From the NCBI RefSeq assembly GCF_029946515.1, contig NZ_JARZHH010000043.1, forward strand, positions 1 through 64,000: a stretch of DNA of 64,000 nucleotides. The letters run 5' to 3'. The notes under the pieces are model-generated. The model searched no databases. It saw only the letters and a list, made by a program, of their open reading frames with translations, and had not been told where the DNA came from. Shown here piece after piece: positions 52,969 to 63,700 of this stretch. Both the position numbers and the translations under genes were made by a program. This DNA is from Polyangium sp. 6x1 (lineage in GTDB: Bacteria > Myxococcota_A > Polyangia > Polyangiales > Polyangiaceae). How positions within the stretch are numbered: position 1 is the stretch's first letter; each line of letters starts with the position of its first letter.

Positions 52969-54534
52969 TCATCGCGGAGCCGGATACGCCACGAGGAGCT
53001 CGGGCGGGATCCGGCGCTCCTCGGCGATGGTGCCATAGGTCTCGGCCGTCTTGCGCGGGGTGCGGTTCTTCTGCGGATCGGCCGCGTCGACCGCATAGAG
53101 CCCGAAGCGCCGGCTCATGCCATGATTCCACTCGAAATCGTCGACGAGGCTCCGGAAGAAGTACCCACGCAGATCGATCCCGTCCTGCACCGCGCGGCTC
53201 GCCCAGGCGAGGTGACGGACGAGGAAGCTCGGGCCCGCGTCCTCGTCGTCGAGAGGGTGATCGAGCCCGTTGCCCGTGACGAAGAGGGGCAATCCATACA
53301 TCCGGTCGGCGAGCTCCAGCATTTCGTGGAGGCCCCGCGGATCCTCCTCGCCGCGGAGCACCTCCAGCGGATCGAACGTGCCGAGCGGCGTGAGCTCCTG
53401 CAAAAAAGGTCCGCTCGTGCCTCGCACCGTGGCGCGCGTTTCATAATTGACGCCGAGCCAATCCATGCGGTCCTCCAGATCGGCGCGCCTCGCGCTCGTG
53501 CCCACGAGATCCTCGTCGAGCTCCCCCTTCGCGACCGCGTCGAGGTACGCCAGATTGTAAAGGTAAAACATGTTCTCGGCCGCCTGCACGTCGAGCGGGC
53601 TCGCCGGATCGGCCGGGGACACGGGGATCATTGCATACACGAGTCCGATATCGGAGGTTTTCCCGTCGCCGTCGGCGTCGGCCGCGTCGTTCTCCTTCAC
53701 CGCGTCGTACATGCGCGCGTGCGCCTCGACGAGCGTGACGAACACGTCTTTGGCGGCGCTCGACGGGTACGCGACCGCCGGCGGATGGCTGCGCTCGGCG
53801 CTCGGGGCGATGTAGCCCGAGAGGAGGATCGCGAATGGATCGTCCAGCGTCGCCCAGCGATCGACGTCCGCGCCGAACTCCCGCGCGACGAACCCCGCGT
53901 ATTTCGCGATCTCCGCGACCGTTCGCTCCGGATCGAGCCACCCCCGCGGCGAACACGCGGCGAGGTTCAGGTGGCACCCGACGGCGTCGTGAATCCACGC
54001 GGGGAGCGTGCCTTGATGCAACGTGACGATGGGCGACATCCCGCGGAGCCGGAGCCCATTCAGCATCGCATGGTAATGCGCGAGGGCCTCCTCGTTCGCG
54101 ACGGACCGCAATGCCTCGTACCCGGTGATACCTTCGGTCGACTTCGGGAAGATGCGGCTCCACTCGATGCTGAAGCGAAATGCGCCATTGTGGAGATCGC
54201 CCCACGCGCGGTCGAGATCCTGCTCGTGGAGCGCCCAGAAGCCAGGGCCGACGACGGCCGGGTCTTGCCCGGACAGGTATGCCAAGGGAGAGCTCGTCGT
54301 TGCGGGGGAGGTGGCGAACGCATACCAATCGGATCCGTTATCGACGCAACCATCGAGGTCGGGCGCCGGGCAGCCCATGTCGGCCTGGAATCCGCCGATC
54401 GCGGTCCCGAAGAGAAACCCCTCGGGAAACGAGAGATCCTCGGCCACCTCGGGGATCTCGGTCACCGGAGGGTCCTCCCCGCACGCGGCCAGCAAAAGCG
54501 TCATCGGTATGGCGAGGCGGAAATCGGTTCTCAT
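52969..54534 (-). CDS. GH1-fold lipoprotein lacking both catalytic glutamates
   Basis: A 521-aa protein with a signal peptide and lipobox LAAC near residue 18. It has the full-length GH1 (beta-glucosidase) TIM barrel: FPEGFLFGTAIGGFQ, FRFSIEWSRIFP, LGVNYETRAT, and GYFFRSLVDDFEWN then SRRFGLYAVD near the end. The acid/base motif that should read T-x-N-E-P is TLDDP (Asp232 in place of Glu). The nucleophile motif that should read T-E-N-G is TGNG (Gly421). Retaining glycosidase chemistry should therefore be lost; a binding role is likely. The ATG at 54534 gives a normal lipoprotein signal; an ATG at 54552 adds six residues. Confidence 0.85.
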   Translation of the reverse strand: MRTDFRLAIPMTLLLAACGEDPPVTEIPEVAEDLSFPEGFLFGTAIGGFQADMGCPAPDLDGCVDNGSDWYAFATSPATTSSPLAYLSGQDPAVVGPGFWALHEQDLDRAWGDLHNGAFRFSIEWSRIFPKSTEGITGYEALRSVANEEALAHYHAMLNGLRLRGMSPIVTLHQGTLPAWIHDAVGCHLNLAACSPRGWLDPERTVAEIAKYAGFVAREFGADVDRWATLDDPFAILLSGYIAPSAERSHPPAVAYPSSAAKDVFVTLVEAHARMYDAVKENDAADADGDGKTSDIGLVYAMIPVSPADPASPLDVQAAENMFYLYNLAYLDAVAKGELDEDLVGTSARRADLEDRMDWLGVNYETRATVRGTSGPFLQELTPLGTFDPLEVLRGEEDPRGLHEMLELADRMYGLPLFVTGNGLDHPLDDEDAGPSFLVRHLAWASRAVQDGIDLRGYFFRSLVDDFEWNHGMSRRFGLYAVDAADPQKNRTPRKTAETYGTIAEERRIPPELLVAYPAPR

Positions 54535-54618
54535 GAAGGGCAAACCTAACATGGAACGGAAAAACCGGTTCGTGAGGGAATTCGGAAAAACGGCGCATGA
54601 TCCAGCCGCGACGAACCC

Positions 54619-55356
54619 TCACACAATGGAACGTCCGCCGTCCACGGCGAGCACCTGTCCCGTCACGAAGTGGTTTTTCGCAAAAAACAGCACCGCGCGC
54701 GCGACGTCCCCGGGATCGCCGATCCGCCCGAGCGGGATCTTCCGGCGGAGCTTCTCGCGCCGCTCGGCGTCGACGTCGACCGGGGGAAGGACCGTGCCCG
54801 GCGAAACCACGTTCACGCGCACGTCGGGCGCGAGCGCGAGGGAGAGGCCCTGCATGGCCGAGACGAGCGCGGCCTTCGAGATCGAATACGGGATGTAATG
54901 CTTGAAGGGCCTTTCCGCGCTGACGCACCCGATCGCCACGACCGATCCACGCGCGGCCCGGAGCTCGGGCGCGAGCGCGAGCGTGAGCAGATAAGGCGCG
55001 GTCGCGTTCAAGGCCATCGCCCGATCCCAGGCGCCCGCGTCGAGCTCGTCGGGAGATACACGCTCGAAATTGGCGGCGTTGTGCACGAGGAGGTCGAGCT
55101 TGCCCGCGCCGAACCTGCGCGCCCGCGCGGCGAGCGCGCTCACGGCCGTCCGATCCGAGAGATCGGCGCGGTAGAGCTCGACCCGCGCGCCCCGCGAAAG
55201 GAAGTGCTCCCGCGCCTCGCGCGCGCTCTCCTCGCTCGCCGCATAATGAATGAGGACTTCGTATCCGTCGTCGACGAGCGCCTCCACGATCGTCCGCCCC
55301 ACACGCACCGCGCCGCCCGTGACGAGCGCGGTACGTCCGCTCTCCAGATCGCTCAT
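54619..55356 (-). CDS. SDR oxidoreductase, pteridine-reductase-like
   Basis: A 245-aa short-chain dehydrogenase. The cofactor motif is ALVTGGAVRVGRTIVEAL; the GGAxRxG form (Arg in the loop) is typical of NADPH-using pteridine reductases such as PTR1/FolM. LVHNAANFERVSPDEL, YSISKAALVSAM (active Tyr/Lys) and a C-terminal PLGRIGDPGDVARAVLFF and TGQVLAVDGG follow. The usual serine of the triad is within IGCVSAERP. Product and substrate are not certain. It starts at an ATG with AGGA upstream. Confidence 0.85.
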   Translation of the reverse strand: MSDLESGRTALVTGGAVRVGRTIVEALVDDGYEVLIHYAASEESAREAREHFLSRGARVELYRADLSDRTAVSALAARARRFGAGKLDLLVHNAANFERVSPDELDAGAWDRAMALNATAPYLLTLALAPELRAARGSVVAIGCVSAERPFKHYIPYSISKAALVSAMQGLSLALAPDVRVNVVSPGTVLPPVDVDAERREKLRRKIPLGRIGDPGDVARAVLFFAKNHFVTGQVLAVDGGRSIV

Positions 55357-55513
55357 GCCGAAGATCCTACCGCGGCCGCAGGCGTGTCGCGCCCCCTGAA
55401 TCACACGCGGTCGGAAAGAGACACCACGTTCGTCGAAGTGCGCGCTCGATTCGCTTGACGAGCGCCCCGCCCACCTGTCGAATACCGGCCGACCCCGGAA
55501 GAGGAGAATCGAC

Positions 55514-55846
55514 ATGGCGACCGGTGAGCTCGAAATCCAGACGCTCCACGCAGGCAACGGCCCAGAGGCCAAGGTCGGAAACAAGGTCAGCGTGCACTAC
55601 GTGGGTACGCTCACGGATGGCAAGAAGTTCGACAGCTCCCGCGACCGAGGCAAGCCGTTCGAGTTCAAGCTCGGCGGCGGGCAGGTGATCAAGGGCTGGG
55701 ACCAGGGCGTGGCCGGGATGAAGGTCGGCGAGACCCGGAAGCTGACGATCCCGGGGCACCTGGCCTACGGCGAACGCGGGTTCCCGGGGCTCATCCCGCC
55801 GAACGCGACGCTCGTCTTCGAGGTCGAGCTGCTCGGCGTGTCCTGA
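55514..55846 (+). CDS. FKBP-type peptidyl-prolyl cis-trans isomerase
   Basis: A 110-aa single-domain enzyme with the complete FKBP core: [70 protein letters not shown]. There is no signal peptide, so it is cytosolic. A strong purine-rich GGAAGAGGAGAA precedes the ATG. It accelerates proline isomerisation in folding. It is the only plus-strand gene in this part of the window and ends 12 bases from the facing kinase gene. Confidence 0.95.
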   Translation: MATGELEIQTLHAGNGPEAKVGNKVSVHYVGTLTDGKKFDSSRDRGKPFEFKLGGGQVIKGWDQGVAGMKVGETRKLTIPGHLAYGERGFPGLIPPNATLVFEVELLGVS

Positions 55847-55858
55847 CGCCGAAACCGC

Positions 55859-58800
55859 TCACTGCTGAAGGCCGAGCCGGCCGTGATCGACGCGTAGATT
55901 CGAAAGGGTCCGCGCGACCGCGTCCGCGAGAGGCCGACCCCGGGGGATGATCTCGCCTTCCACGCCCCCCGGACGATCAAACGACCACACGAGCACCGAT
56001 CCAGCCGCATCCCAGGGCACGAACCGCGTGCGTCCCCGGAGCGGCATGCTGCCCACGATCTCGCGACGCCCGACGTCGAGCGCCGCCACACGATCGGCCG
56101 AGAGCAGGAGCATGGAGCGGCCGTCGGGCGCGACGGAGACGTCCTCCCAGACCGTGGCGCCAGAGGCTTCGAGCAGGCGCTCGGGGCCACGCGCGTGGAG
56201 GACGACGACGCCCGTGTCGTCGGCATAGACGAGCTCGCCCGGGCGAGGTCCGTCGCCGAGGGCCGTCGCGCGCGGGCTCGCGTACCCGAGGACGCGAACC
56301 TCCGATGTCGCGTCGTCGATCCGCGCGAGCGCGCCAGAGCTCACCGCGATCCACAAGCCCGCGCCGATCCCGCCACGCGCCGCGCTCGGGCGCACGTCGT
56401 ACACGTAGCCGTCCGCGGAGCCGATCACGCGGGGCGGCGCAGAGGGCGAGGTGCCGTCGAGGGGCGTCGCCACGAGCGCGCCGTCGAGCCGCTGCGTGAA
56501 GAGCGTGCGGCAGGCCTCGTCGACGGCGAGGACGAGCCCCGACTCGCGAACGACGTCTCCGATGGTGGCGCCGCTGCGGGCGTCGAACACGTGCCACGCG
56601 TCGCCCTCGGGCGCCCACGCGGCGACGCGGCCGTCCTGGCAACGGCGGAGCAGGTTGCCCTTGCGGCCGAGCTCGCGCTTGCCGTCGGCGATGCGGTAGA
56701 AGCGAACCTCGTCGTCGACCTGGAACGCGGCGACGTCGTTGCTCTCGCGGACCACGGCGCGCACCGAGCTGGTCGACGAGGGCACGGGGGCGTCGTCCGC
56801 GCGCACGCGCACGAGCGCGTCGATCGCGCCGGTCGCGCCGGAGAGGAGGACGAGGTCGCCCGTGACGACGTGGCCGTTCTCCAGGCGATGGCCGCCGAGG
56901 AGATCCCGCGGGCCGATGGGGACACGCGCGAACGCAGGGACCTCCTCGGGCGAGGAGATGGGCTCCGGGCGCCTGGGGCGCGGCGCAGGCGAGCAAGGGG
57001 CGCCCTTGGGCAGCGCGTCGCTGGGCGCTCGGCCGCCGCGGCGGAGGTAGTGGAACTGGCCGACGATCGCCTTGTCGGGGCCGGTGGGGTCCGTGCCGCA
57101 GACCGCGAGGTCGAGGCCCCCTTCGTCCCAGCGGAGGAACGAGGGCGCCTCCACGCTGGGGCCGCGGAAGAGGGGCACGTCGGGCCGCGCCGGATCGAGG
57201 ATCTCGAAGGCGCCATGCTCGGCGAGGGCGAGCAAAGGCTCTCGCGGGCCGAAGCGAGCGAGCACAGCCGCGCTCGTCGGCTTGATCTCGGTGATGCTGC
57301 CGTCGGCCGGCCGCCAGACGACGAGCTTCGATCCGGACGCGGCCGCGACGAGGGAGCCGTCCGGCGAGACGTCGAGCACGATGCCCTGAAAGGGGTGCGT
57401 GTCGACCTCGGCCGCGCGGCGGAGATCCCAGCGGAGCAGGCCGTTCTCCGAGGCACACGCGAGCACGGGCGCCGCGTCCGCGACCTCGAGCGCGCCCGTG
57501 CAGCGGCGCGGCGCGATGGCCGCGAGCATGACCTCGCCGTCGGGACGAAGGCGGAAGACGCGCACCTCGCCGGCGACCGAGCGCGTCGCGAGCGCGGTGT
57601 CGAAGGGGAGCGGGACGCGCTCGACGAACGGCGCGTCATGCGGGCGCACGACGAGCGTGCGCGGATGCAGCTCCGAGGCCTCGGGCGGGCTCCGGACGTC
57701 GCTCGGTACGGCGTTGTAGAAGGGGTCGTACCGGAGATCGACGATGACGAGGCGCGTGGAGCCCTGCGTCGCGACGAGCCACCGATCGTCCCAGGGAAAC
57801 GAGGGGCTCGTCGAGGGTTCGAGCGTGAGGAACTGGGCGCGCGGCAAGCCCGTACCCGCGCGGAGCAGATCGAGCGGGAGCGCCGGATCCTCCGCGCCGA
57901 ACTCGATGGCCTCGGCGATCCAGGCCGCGCGATGGTACGGGTCGTCGACGCGGCGTGATCGGAAGAGGACCTCGGCGATGTAGGCGCGCTCCTCGGCCTC
58001 GACGCGCGCCCGCTCGGCGTGTGCTTGCTGCTCGTCCATCGCGCGCTTCAGCACGGCGGCGCCGAGGACGATGGCGAGCAAGAGGGCGATCGAAGCGCCC
58101 CTCAGGATCTTGCGCCGCCGCGCGAGGCGCCGGCTCCTCTCGACGAGCTGGCGTTCGAGCGTGGTGAGCGAGCCACGCGTCCAGGTGGGCCTGCGCTCGA
58201 CTTCCTCGAAGAGCCAGCCCGTGAGCAGGAAGTCCGGGTGGTAAGCTGCCCGATCCCAGGCGATCGCCGCGTCGCGGAGCCGCTCGAGCAAGACGAGCCG
58301 CTCGGCCTCGCGGCTGCGGACCAGCTCGATCCGCGGGACCATGGCGATCGAGGGGTGCGAGAGCTCGACGCGGCCGTCGCGCCGCCGGAGGAGGCCCTCG
58401 CGTTCGAGGCGCACGAGCACGCCCCGCGCGAGCGTCGTGTCCTCGCCGAGGACCGAGACGAGCTCGTCCTCGTCCCAGCGCACGGGCTTGTGATCGGTCG
58501 TCGAGAGCCTGAGCACCGCCTCGATCGCGACCTCGCGCTGCGTGTCGTCGATCGAGGCGAGGAGCTTCTCGGTGTGCTTGGCGAGCGCGCCGACGAGCCC
58601 GCCGAGCGCGCGCCAGCTCTCCGCGGAGAGCCCGAGGCCCGCGCGCGCTCCTGCCTGCGGCGCGCGTTTGTCCCAGAACGCGGCGAGCGCGAGCGAGACG
58701 AGCGGCAGCCGATCGTCCGCGCCGCGGAGCTCGCGCTGCACGTCGGCGACGATCGCGTCCGCGCCGACGACGCGCACGCCCGAGAGCCGCGCCGGCCCCG

Positions 58801-60406
58801 TCACGATGTCGTGCACGGCCGCGGCCGGCGGCGGCCCGACGAAGCGGAGCGCGGCGCGCAGGTACGCAAACGGCGCCGCGGGATCCACGAGGCCCGCGAC
58901 GTGTTTTTCGCCGAGCGTCGCGAGCACGCGCAGGCCCTGTCGCTCGCCACCCTCCGCGAGATCCGCGAGGAGCCGCGCGAGCCGCGTGTTCGTCCCTTCC
59001 GGCGCGGCGAGCGCATCTTCGAGCGGATCGACGAGCAGCACGAGCCCGACGGGCGAGCGTGCCGCGTGACCCGTGATCTCCGCCGACGACGCGCCCACGA
59101 GCGCCGGGTCGACAGCGCCGAGCGCCGCGTCGAGGGCGCGATCGGGCTCCTCGCCGGGACGAACGGCCACGGCGATCCAGTCGTCCTTGCCGTCCACCGC
59201 GGCGCGCGCGAGGTGCGGGACGAGGCCGGCCCACGCGAGCGAAGATTTTCCCGCGCCGCGCGGCCCGTACAGCACCACGACGGGCTCGAACGCGAGCTCG
59301 CGGCCGAGGCGCGCGACGTCGTCGTCGCGCCCGAAGAGCTGCCCCTCGGCCTCCTTCGACAGCGGCGAGAGGCCGGCGTACGGCGGATCCATCACGCCAT
59401 ACGGGCGCTCCCACACCTCGTCGAAGAGCGCCGCGAGCTTGCCCGGGCTGACCCCTCGTTGCTGCGGATCCACCGACAGCAGGCGCACGAGCAGCGCCAC
59501 GAGCCCCCGCGGAAGTCCGGCCGGATCGGCCGAGAGATCCCGCAGGCGGCCGCGGAGCGTCGCATCGCGCAGATCGGACCACCACGCGCTCATCGCGCCG
59601 GCATCCGAGGGCTCCCTGGGCTCGTCCGCGACGTCCTCGTACGGCATGCGCCCCGTCGCGAGCTTCACGAGGGTCGCCGCCAGAGCATAGGCGTCGGCCG
59701 CGGGCGTGGGCTCGGCGAGCTCGAGGATCTCGGGCGCCATGTACCCCGGCGTGCCCACGACGGCGCGCCCCGAGCTCTGCGCGCGCGTCGGGTGCGACGA
59801 GCGCTCGTCCTGCGCCGCGACGAACGCCGCCGTCTCGAGCCCCCCGGCGTCGCCGCCCTCGAAGCTCGGCGGCGTGATCTCGGGCGCCTTCGATCCGGCG
59901 CGCCGCGAGATGCCGAAGTCGAGCACCTTGAGCGCGCCGTCGTTCGAGACGAACAGGTTCGCCGGCTTGAGATCCAGGTGCACGACGCCGCGCGCGTGGA
60001 TCACGTCGAGCGCCGCGGCCGTCGCGCGCGCCCAGCCGAGCGCGCGCCGCCACGGCACGCGCTTTCGGTCGCGCAGCGCGTCCGCGAGGTTTTTCCCTTC
60101 GAGCAGCTCCATCGCGACGAACGGGATCACCTCGGGCGCGCGGAGCACGCCGGCGGCGTAGATCGTCACGAGGGAGGGGTGCCGGAACGAGGCGAGCAGC
60201 TTCGCCTCCTCGGCCCAGTGCGCGGCGTCGTAGGCCGTCCGCTGAAGGAGCTTCAGCGCGACCGTGCGCAGCGGCACGCCGTCCGGCAGGAGCTCTTCGG
60301 CGCGCCAGACGTCGCCGAACCCGCCACGACCGAGCCGCTCGAGCAGCAAGAACCGACCGTCGAGCAGCTCCCCCGGCGCGTAGTCCCGCGGCGCTTTGGC
60401 GCTCAT
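55859..60406 (-). CDS. Ser/Thr protein kinase fused to STAND-type NTPase and beta-propeller
   Basis: A 1515-aa protein. The N-terminal Hanks kinase (about 15-330) has GRGGFGDVW, VALKLL, HLDLKPANLF, DFGISR and GTPGYMAPE, all intact. A bridge (LSPLSKEAEGQLFGRDDDVARL) leads to a P-loop NTPase with Walker A GPRGAGKSS near 370, typical of nSTAND modules, and a winged-helix/helical part to about 765. A transmembrane helix (SIALLLAIVLGAAVL) near 780 precedes a C-terminal region of repeated beta blades (about 850-1515), a divergent propeller. This architecture belongs to signal-transduction and conflict-type STAND proteins common in multicellular bacteria. It presumably senses a ligand through the propeller outside the cytoplasmic kinase; this is an inference. 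Confidence 0.9.
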   Translation of the reverse strand: MSAKAPRDYAPGELLDGRFLLLERLGRGGFGDVWRAEELLPDGVPLRTVALKLLQRTAYDAAHWAEEAKLLASFRHPSLVTIYAAGVLRAPEVIPFVAMELLEGKNLADALRDRKRVPWRRALGWARATAAALDVIHARGVVHLDLKPANLFVSNDGALKVLDFGISRRAGSKAPEITPPSFEGGDAGGLETAAFVAAQDERSSHPTRAQSSGRAVVGTPGYMAPEILELAEPTPAADAYALAATLVKLATGRMPYEDVADEPREPSDAGAMSAWWSDLRDATLRGRLRDLSADPAGLPRGLVALLVRLLSVDPQQRGVSPGKLAALFDEVWERPYGVMDPPYAGLSPLSKEAEGQLFGRDDDVARLGRELAFEPVVVLYGPRGAGKSSLAWAGLVPHLARAAVDGKDDWIAVAVRPGEEPDRALDAALGAVDPALVGASSAEITGHAARSPVGLVLLVDPLEDALAAPEGTNTRLARLLADLAEGGERQGLRVLATLGEKHVAGLVDPAAPFAYLRAALRFVGPPPAAAVHDIVTGPARLSGVRVVGADAIVADVQRELRGADDRLPLVSLALAAFWDKRAPQAGARAGLGLSAESWRALGGLVGALAKHTEKLLASIDDTQREVAIEAVLRLSTTDHKPVRWDEDELVSVLGEDTTLARGVLVRLEREGLLRRRDGRVELSHPSIAMVPRIELVRSREAERLVLLERLRDAAIAWDRAAYHPDFLLTGWLFEEVERRPTWTRGSLTTLERQLVERSRRLARRRKILRGASIALLLAIVLGAAVLKRAMDEQQAHAERARVEAEERAYIAEVLFRSRRVDDPYHRAAWIAEAIEFGAEDPALPLDLLRAGTGLPRAQFLTLEPSTSPSFPWDDRWLVATQGSTRLVIVDLRYDPFYNAVPSDVRSPPEASELHPRTLVVRPHDAPFVERVPLPFDTALATRSVAGEVRVFRLRPDGEVMLAAIAPRRCTGALEVADAAPVLACASENGLLRWDLRRAAEVDTHPFQGIVLDVSPDGSLVAAASGSKLVVWRPADGSITEIKPTSAAVLARFGPREPLLALAEHGAFEILDPARPDVPLFRGPSVEAPSFLRWDEGGLDLAVCGTDPTGPDKAIVGQFHYLRRGGRAPSDALPKGAPCSPAPRPRRPEPISSPEEVPAFARVPIGPRDLLGGHRLENGHVVTGDLVLLSGATGAIDALVRVRADDAPVPSSTSSVRAVVRESNDVAAFQVDDEVRFYRIADGKRELGRKGNLLRRCQDGRVAAWAPEGDAWHVFDARSGATIGDVVRESGLVLAVDEACRTLFTQRLDGALVATPLDGTSPSAPPRVIGSADGYVYDVRPSAARGGIGAGLWIAVSSGALARIDDATSEVRVLGYASPRATALGDGPRPGELVYADDTGVVVLHARGPERLLEASGATVWEDVSVAPDGRSMLLLSADRVAALDVGRREIVGSMPLRGRTRFVPWDAAGSVLVWSFDRPGGVEGEIIPRGRPLADAVARTLSNLRVDHGRLGLQQ

Positions 60407-60455
60407 GCGCCGACGAGGCTACCACGACCCCGCGGCGAGGCGTGGCGCGGCGCGG

Positions 60456-60698
60456 CTACGAGGCGGCCTTCCCCCGCGCGAATTGCTCGGCGTGGGCCAT
60501 GGCGACCTCGGCCTCCTCGAAGAGCTCGTCCGGCGGCTGCACCTCCTTGCCGTCTCGCTCCGCCTCCCAGCGGAAGCCACGCCGCTCTCCCGGGGCCTCG
60601 GGCTTCCACGTGAGCTTGAGCTTGTAGCCGTTCAGCTCGGCCACGTACGTCCCGTCGTGCTCCAGCTGCCAGATCGAAACCGTCGCGTGAAGATGCAT
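60456..60698 (-). CDS. Small acidic hypothetical protein, 80 aa
   Basis: An ATG preceded by GAGGGAGAG. The sequence starts with a short beta pattern (LHATVSIWQLEHDGTYVAEL, then YKLKLTWKPEAPGERRGFRWEAER) and ends in an amphipathic helix (DELFEEAEVAMAHAEQFARG). No family is recognised. It lies between two kinase genes on the same strand, 49 bases from the upstream one's shared start region and 31 bases after the other's stop, so it may be an accessory or regulatory partner. That is a guess from position. Confidence 0.7.
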   Translation of the reverse strand: MHLHATVSIWQLEHDGTYVAELNGYKLKLTWKPEAPGERRGFRWEAERDGKEVQPPDELFEEAEVAMAHAEQFARGKAAS

Positions 60699-60729
60699 CT
60701 CTCCCTCGTCCGCGTCCCGCGCTTGTACC

Positions 60730-63700
60730 TCAAGAAGCTCGCTCCATCACGAGCCGCAAGAGGGGCGGGAGCCTTCGCACGTCGCCCGGCACCTTGATGG
60801 AGGGGCCGCCGACCACCGAGCTCATGACGCACATGCCGGCGCGCGGCAGATGCTCCATCCAGTACACGTCGAACTTGTCCTCGTGCGCGACGCGCCGCAA
60901 GAAAGGTTCGAGCGGCAGCACGAGCCCCTCGCGCCACCGCGCCAGGTACGTCACGTTCGCGAGCCGCATCGGGCTGTTCAGCCCGAGCCGCCGCCGCGTG
61001 CCCGTGTTGAACGGGCCCGTGTGGTCGATGAACTCGACGGTCTGCAGATCCCCGTAGAGATCCGGCTCCGTCTTCTCGACCGTGACGAGCGTCCACGCGC
61101 AGAGCGGCCGTAGCGCCCGGAGGAGCGTGCGCGTCATCTGCTCGAACTCGGGCAGATCGGCCGCCGCGCGGGCCTCGTTGTAGTGACCGTGCGCGAAGCT
61201 GTTGCGCTCGACCTGCATCAGGTTCGAGAGCGTCTCGAACGTCTGGTTCTGCGAGAGCCGGACGCCGAGCACGTCACGCACGAGCGCGCCGATCGGATCG
61301 TCGCGCCCTTCAAAACCCTTCGCCGCGGCCCGCGCGATCTCTCGCCAGGTCCCGAGCGCGAAGCCGTCGCGACCGCCGTGCCGCTTGTAGAGCTCGACCA
61401 TCGCGTCGAACCCCGGCGCGACCTCGCTTCCCTCGGCCGGCCGCCGCGCGAAGTACGCCGAGAGCAGCACGGTCGCGATGAACCGCCACGTGCCCTCGAG
61501 CACGTCGAAGAGCATCTTCACGCGCTCGATCGCGCTCGACGCGGCGATCGCCGCGTGCACGCGCCCCGAGATCGGATACGGCAGCCCGCCGCTGAGCGCC
61601 GAGAGCACCCCGTGCGGATCGGCGCACTCGCGCGCGAGCTCCTGCGCCCGCGTCTGCACGTCGCCGTGCAAGACCTCCCACGAGAGCGTGCGCGGCAGCT
61701 CCACCTTGCCGTCGAGGATCGGCGGCCGCGCGTGCCAGTCGCACTGCACCGCACTACCGAGCGCCACCGCATCGACCTTGCGCGTCACGCACGCCGCCAC
61801 CACGCCCGGCGCCATCGGCGCGACGAACGCCGCTTGCCCCGCGTGCGTCGCCGCCACGGCCGCGAGCTCCTTCTCCAGCGCCGCGATCACGTGCGGGCCC
61901 ACCGCTTCGAGCGCCTTCTGCTCCTCGATCGCGAAGAGCAGCGTCGTCCGCTTCGCGTCGATCGACGCGCCGAGGACCTCTTGCACGCTCGACACGCGCG
62001 CGCCCGGCACGCTCGAACGCAGCGCGGCGACCGTTTGCCCCGACGACTCCGAGAACGCGGTCATCGCGTGCAACGCGAGCTCGAGCTCGCGCCCCGCGTC
62101 GCTCCCATCACCGGAAAGCGTCCAGTATCCGCAGGCGAACGATCGCCCCTCCGCCGCCGTGCGCGCCGACGCAACCGCCGCGCGCCCCTTCTCCGCGATC
62201 TCTGCGGCCTCGCCGGTCACGAGCGCCACGGCCGATTCCTCGACGAGCCCCACCGCGACGCTCGGCGAGCCTCGATGCATCGCCACCGCCGCGATCGCGC
62301 CCGGCGGATACTCCGCGCCGCCCGCGCGCGTGGCCGACGGCTGCGCCTTCACGAGCAGGAGCGCGCCGCTGCGCTTGCGCTGCAGGAACGAAGCGATCTC
62401 CTGCTCGAGCCCCGCGCGCCCGAGCAAACCCGTCGTCGCGTCCACGGTCCCCGCGGGCACCGTCGGCGTCACGTAGCGCCGATCCACCATCGTCGCGCGC
62501 ATGCCTCCGACCTGCACGAACGTCCCGTGCACGAGCGCCGCCTCCTCGCCTCGCGCGAGGGAGTGCGCGCCGACCTGCACGGGCACGCTGCACTCGGTGC
62601 GACGCCGGAGCCACCAGCGCACGCCGTCGTGCCGCAGCGTCGCGGCGAGGCGCGAGGCCACGTCGGGATACACGAGCTCGTTGCGCTCGTCGCCCACACG
62701 CTCGACGCGCCCGAGCCGCAGCACGCCCACCGGCGAAAGCCGCAGCTCGAACAGGCCGCCGTCCCGCGTCTCCACGCGCAGCCGATCGGGCGCGTTCACC
62801 TCACCGCGCCAGAGCGAGAACGCAGGCGACGCGCTCAGCCACAACGTCGCGCCTCCCACGGTGTACGTGCGGAGCTCCGCGCCGGGCGCCTCCGCGCCGC
62901 TGTCGCTCTTCTCGCGTGGCGCCTCGGCGTCCCCCGGCGCGGTTGGTCCTGGCCGGACGTTCATCGGCGTATCGGCGTCCAGGGTCGGCAGCGACGCGCG
63001 CGGCGGCGCCGCCTCGACGCGCATCGAGCCTGGGATTTGCGAGCGCTCGACGTCCGGCACGGCTTCGAGCAAGGCCGTGAGAAACGCCTCGGCCGTAGGA
63101 AACCTCTCGCCGCGATCGCGCGTCATCGCGCGCCGCACCACGCTCCGCAGCGCCTCGGGCAGCCCTGGCACGAGCGTCCCGAGCTCGGGCGGATCTCGAT
63201 GGCAGATGGCGATGACGAGCCGCGCGAACGTCGTCTCCGAGAACGGCGGCGCGCCGGCGAGCGCCTCGTACAGGATCGCGCCCATCGACCAGATGTCCGT
63301 GCGCGGATCGATGTCGTCCTGCGCCTCGATCTGCTCGGGCGACATGTAGAACGGCGTCCCCACCGGCGTCCCCACGCGCGTCAGCGGATCCTGCGCGGAC
63401 AGGTTCGACGCCGCCACGAGCTCCGCCTCGCTGCCGAGCACTTTCGAGAGACCGAAGTCGACGATCTTGACGTGCGTCTTTCCGTCATCGGCATCGACGA
63501 GGAAGACGTTCTGCGGCTTCAGGTCGCGGTGCACCACGCCTGCCGCGTGCGCGCGCCGGAGCCCGCGCAGCGCCTGGGCCGCGATCGCCACCGCTTGCGC
63601 CACGCTCATCCGACCGAGTCGTCGCAAGCGCGTCGCGAGATCCTCGCCTTGCAGGAGCTCCATCACGAGGAACGGCTCTCCTGCCTCCGTCTCTCCCGTG

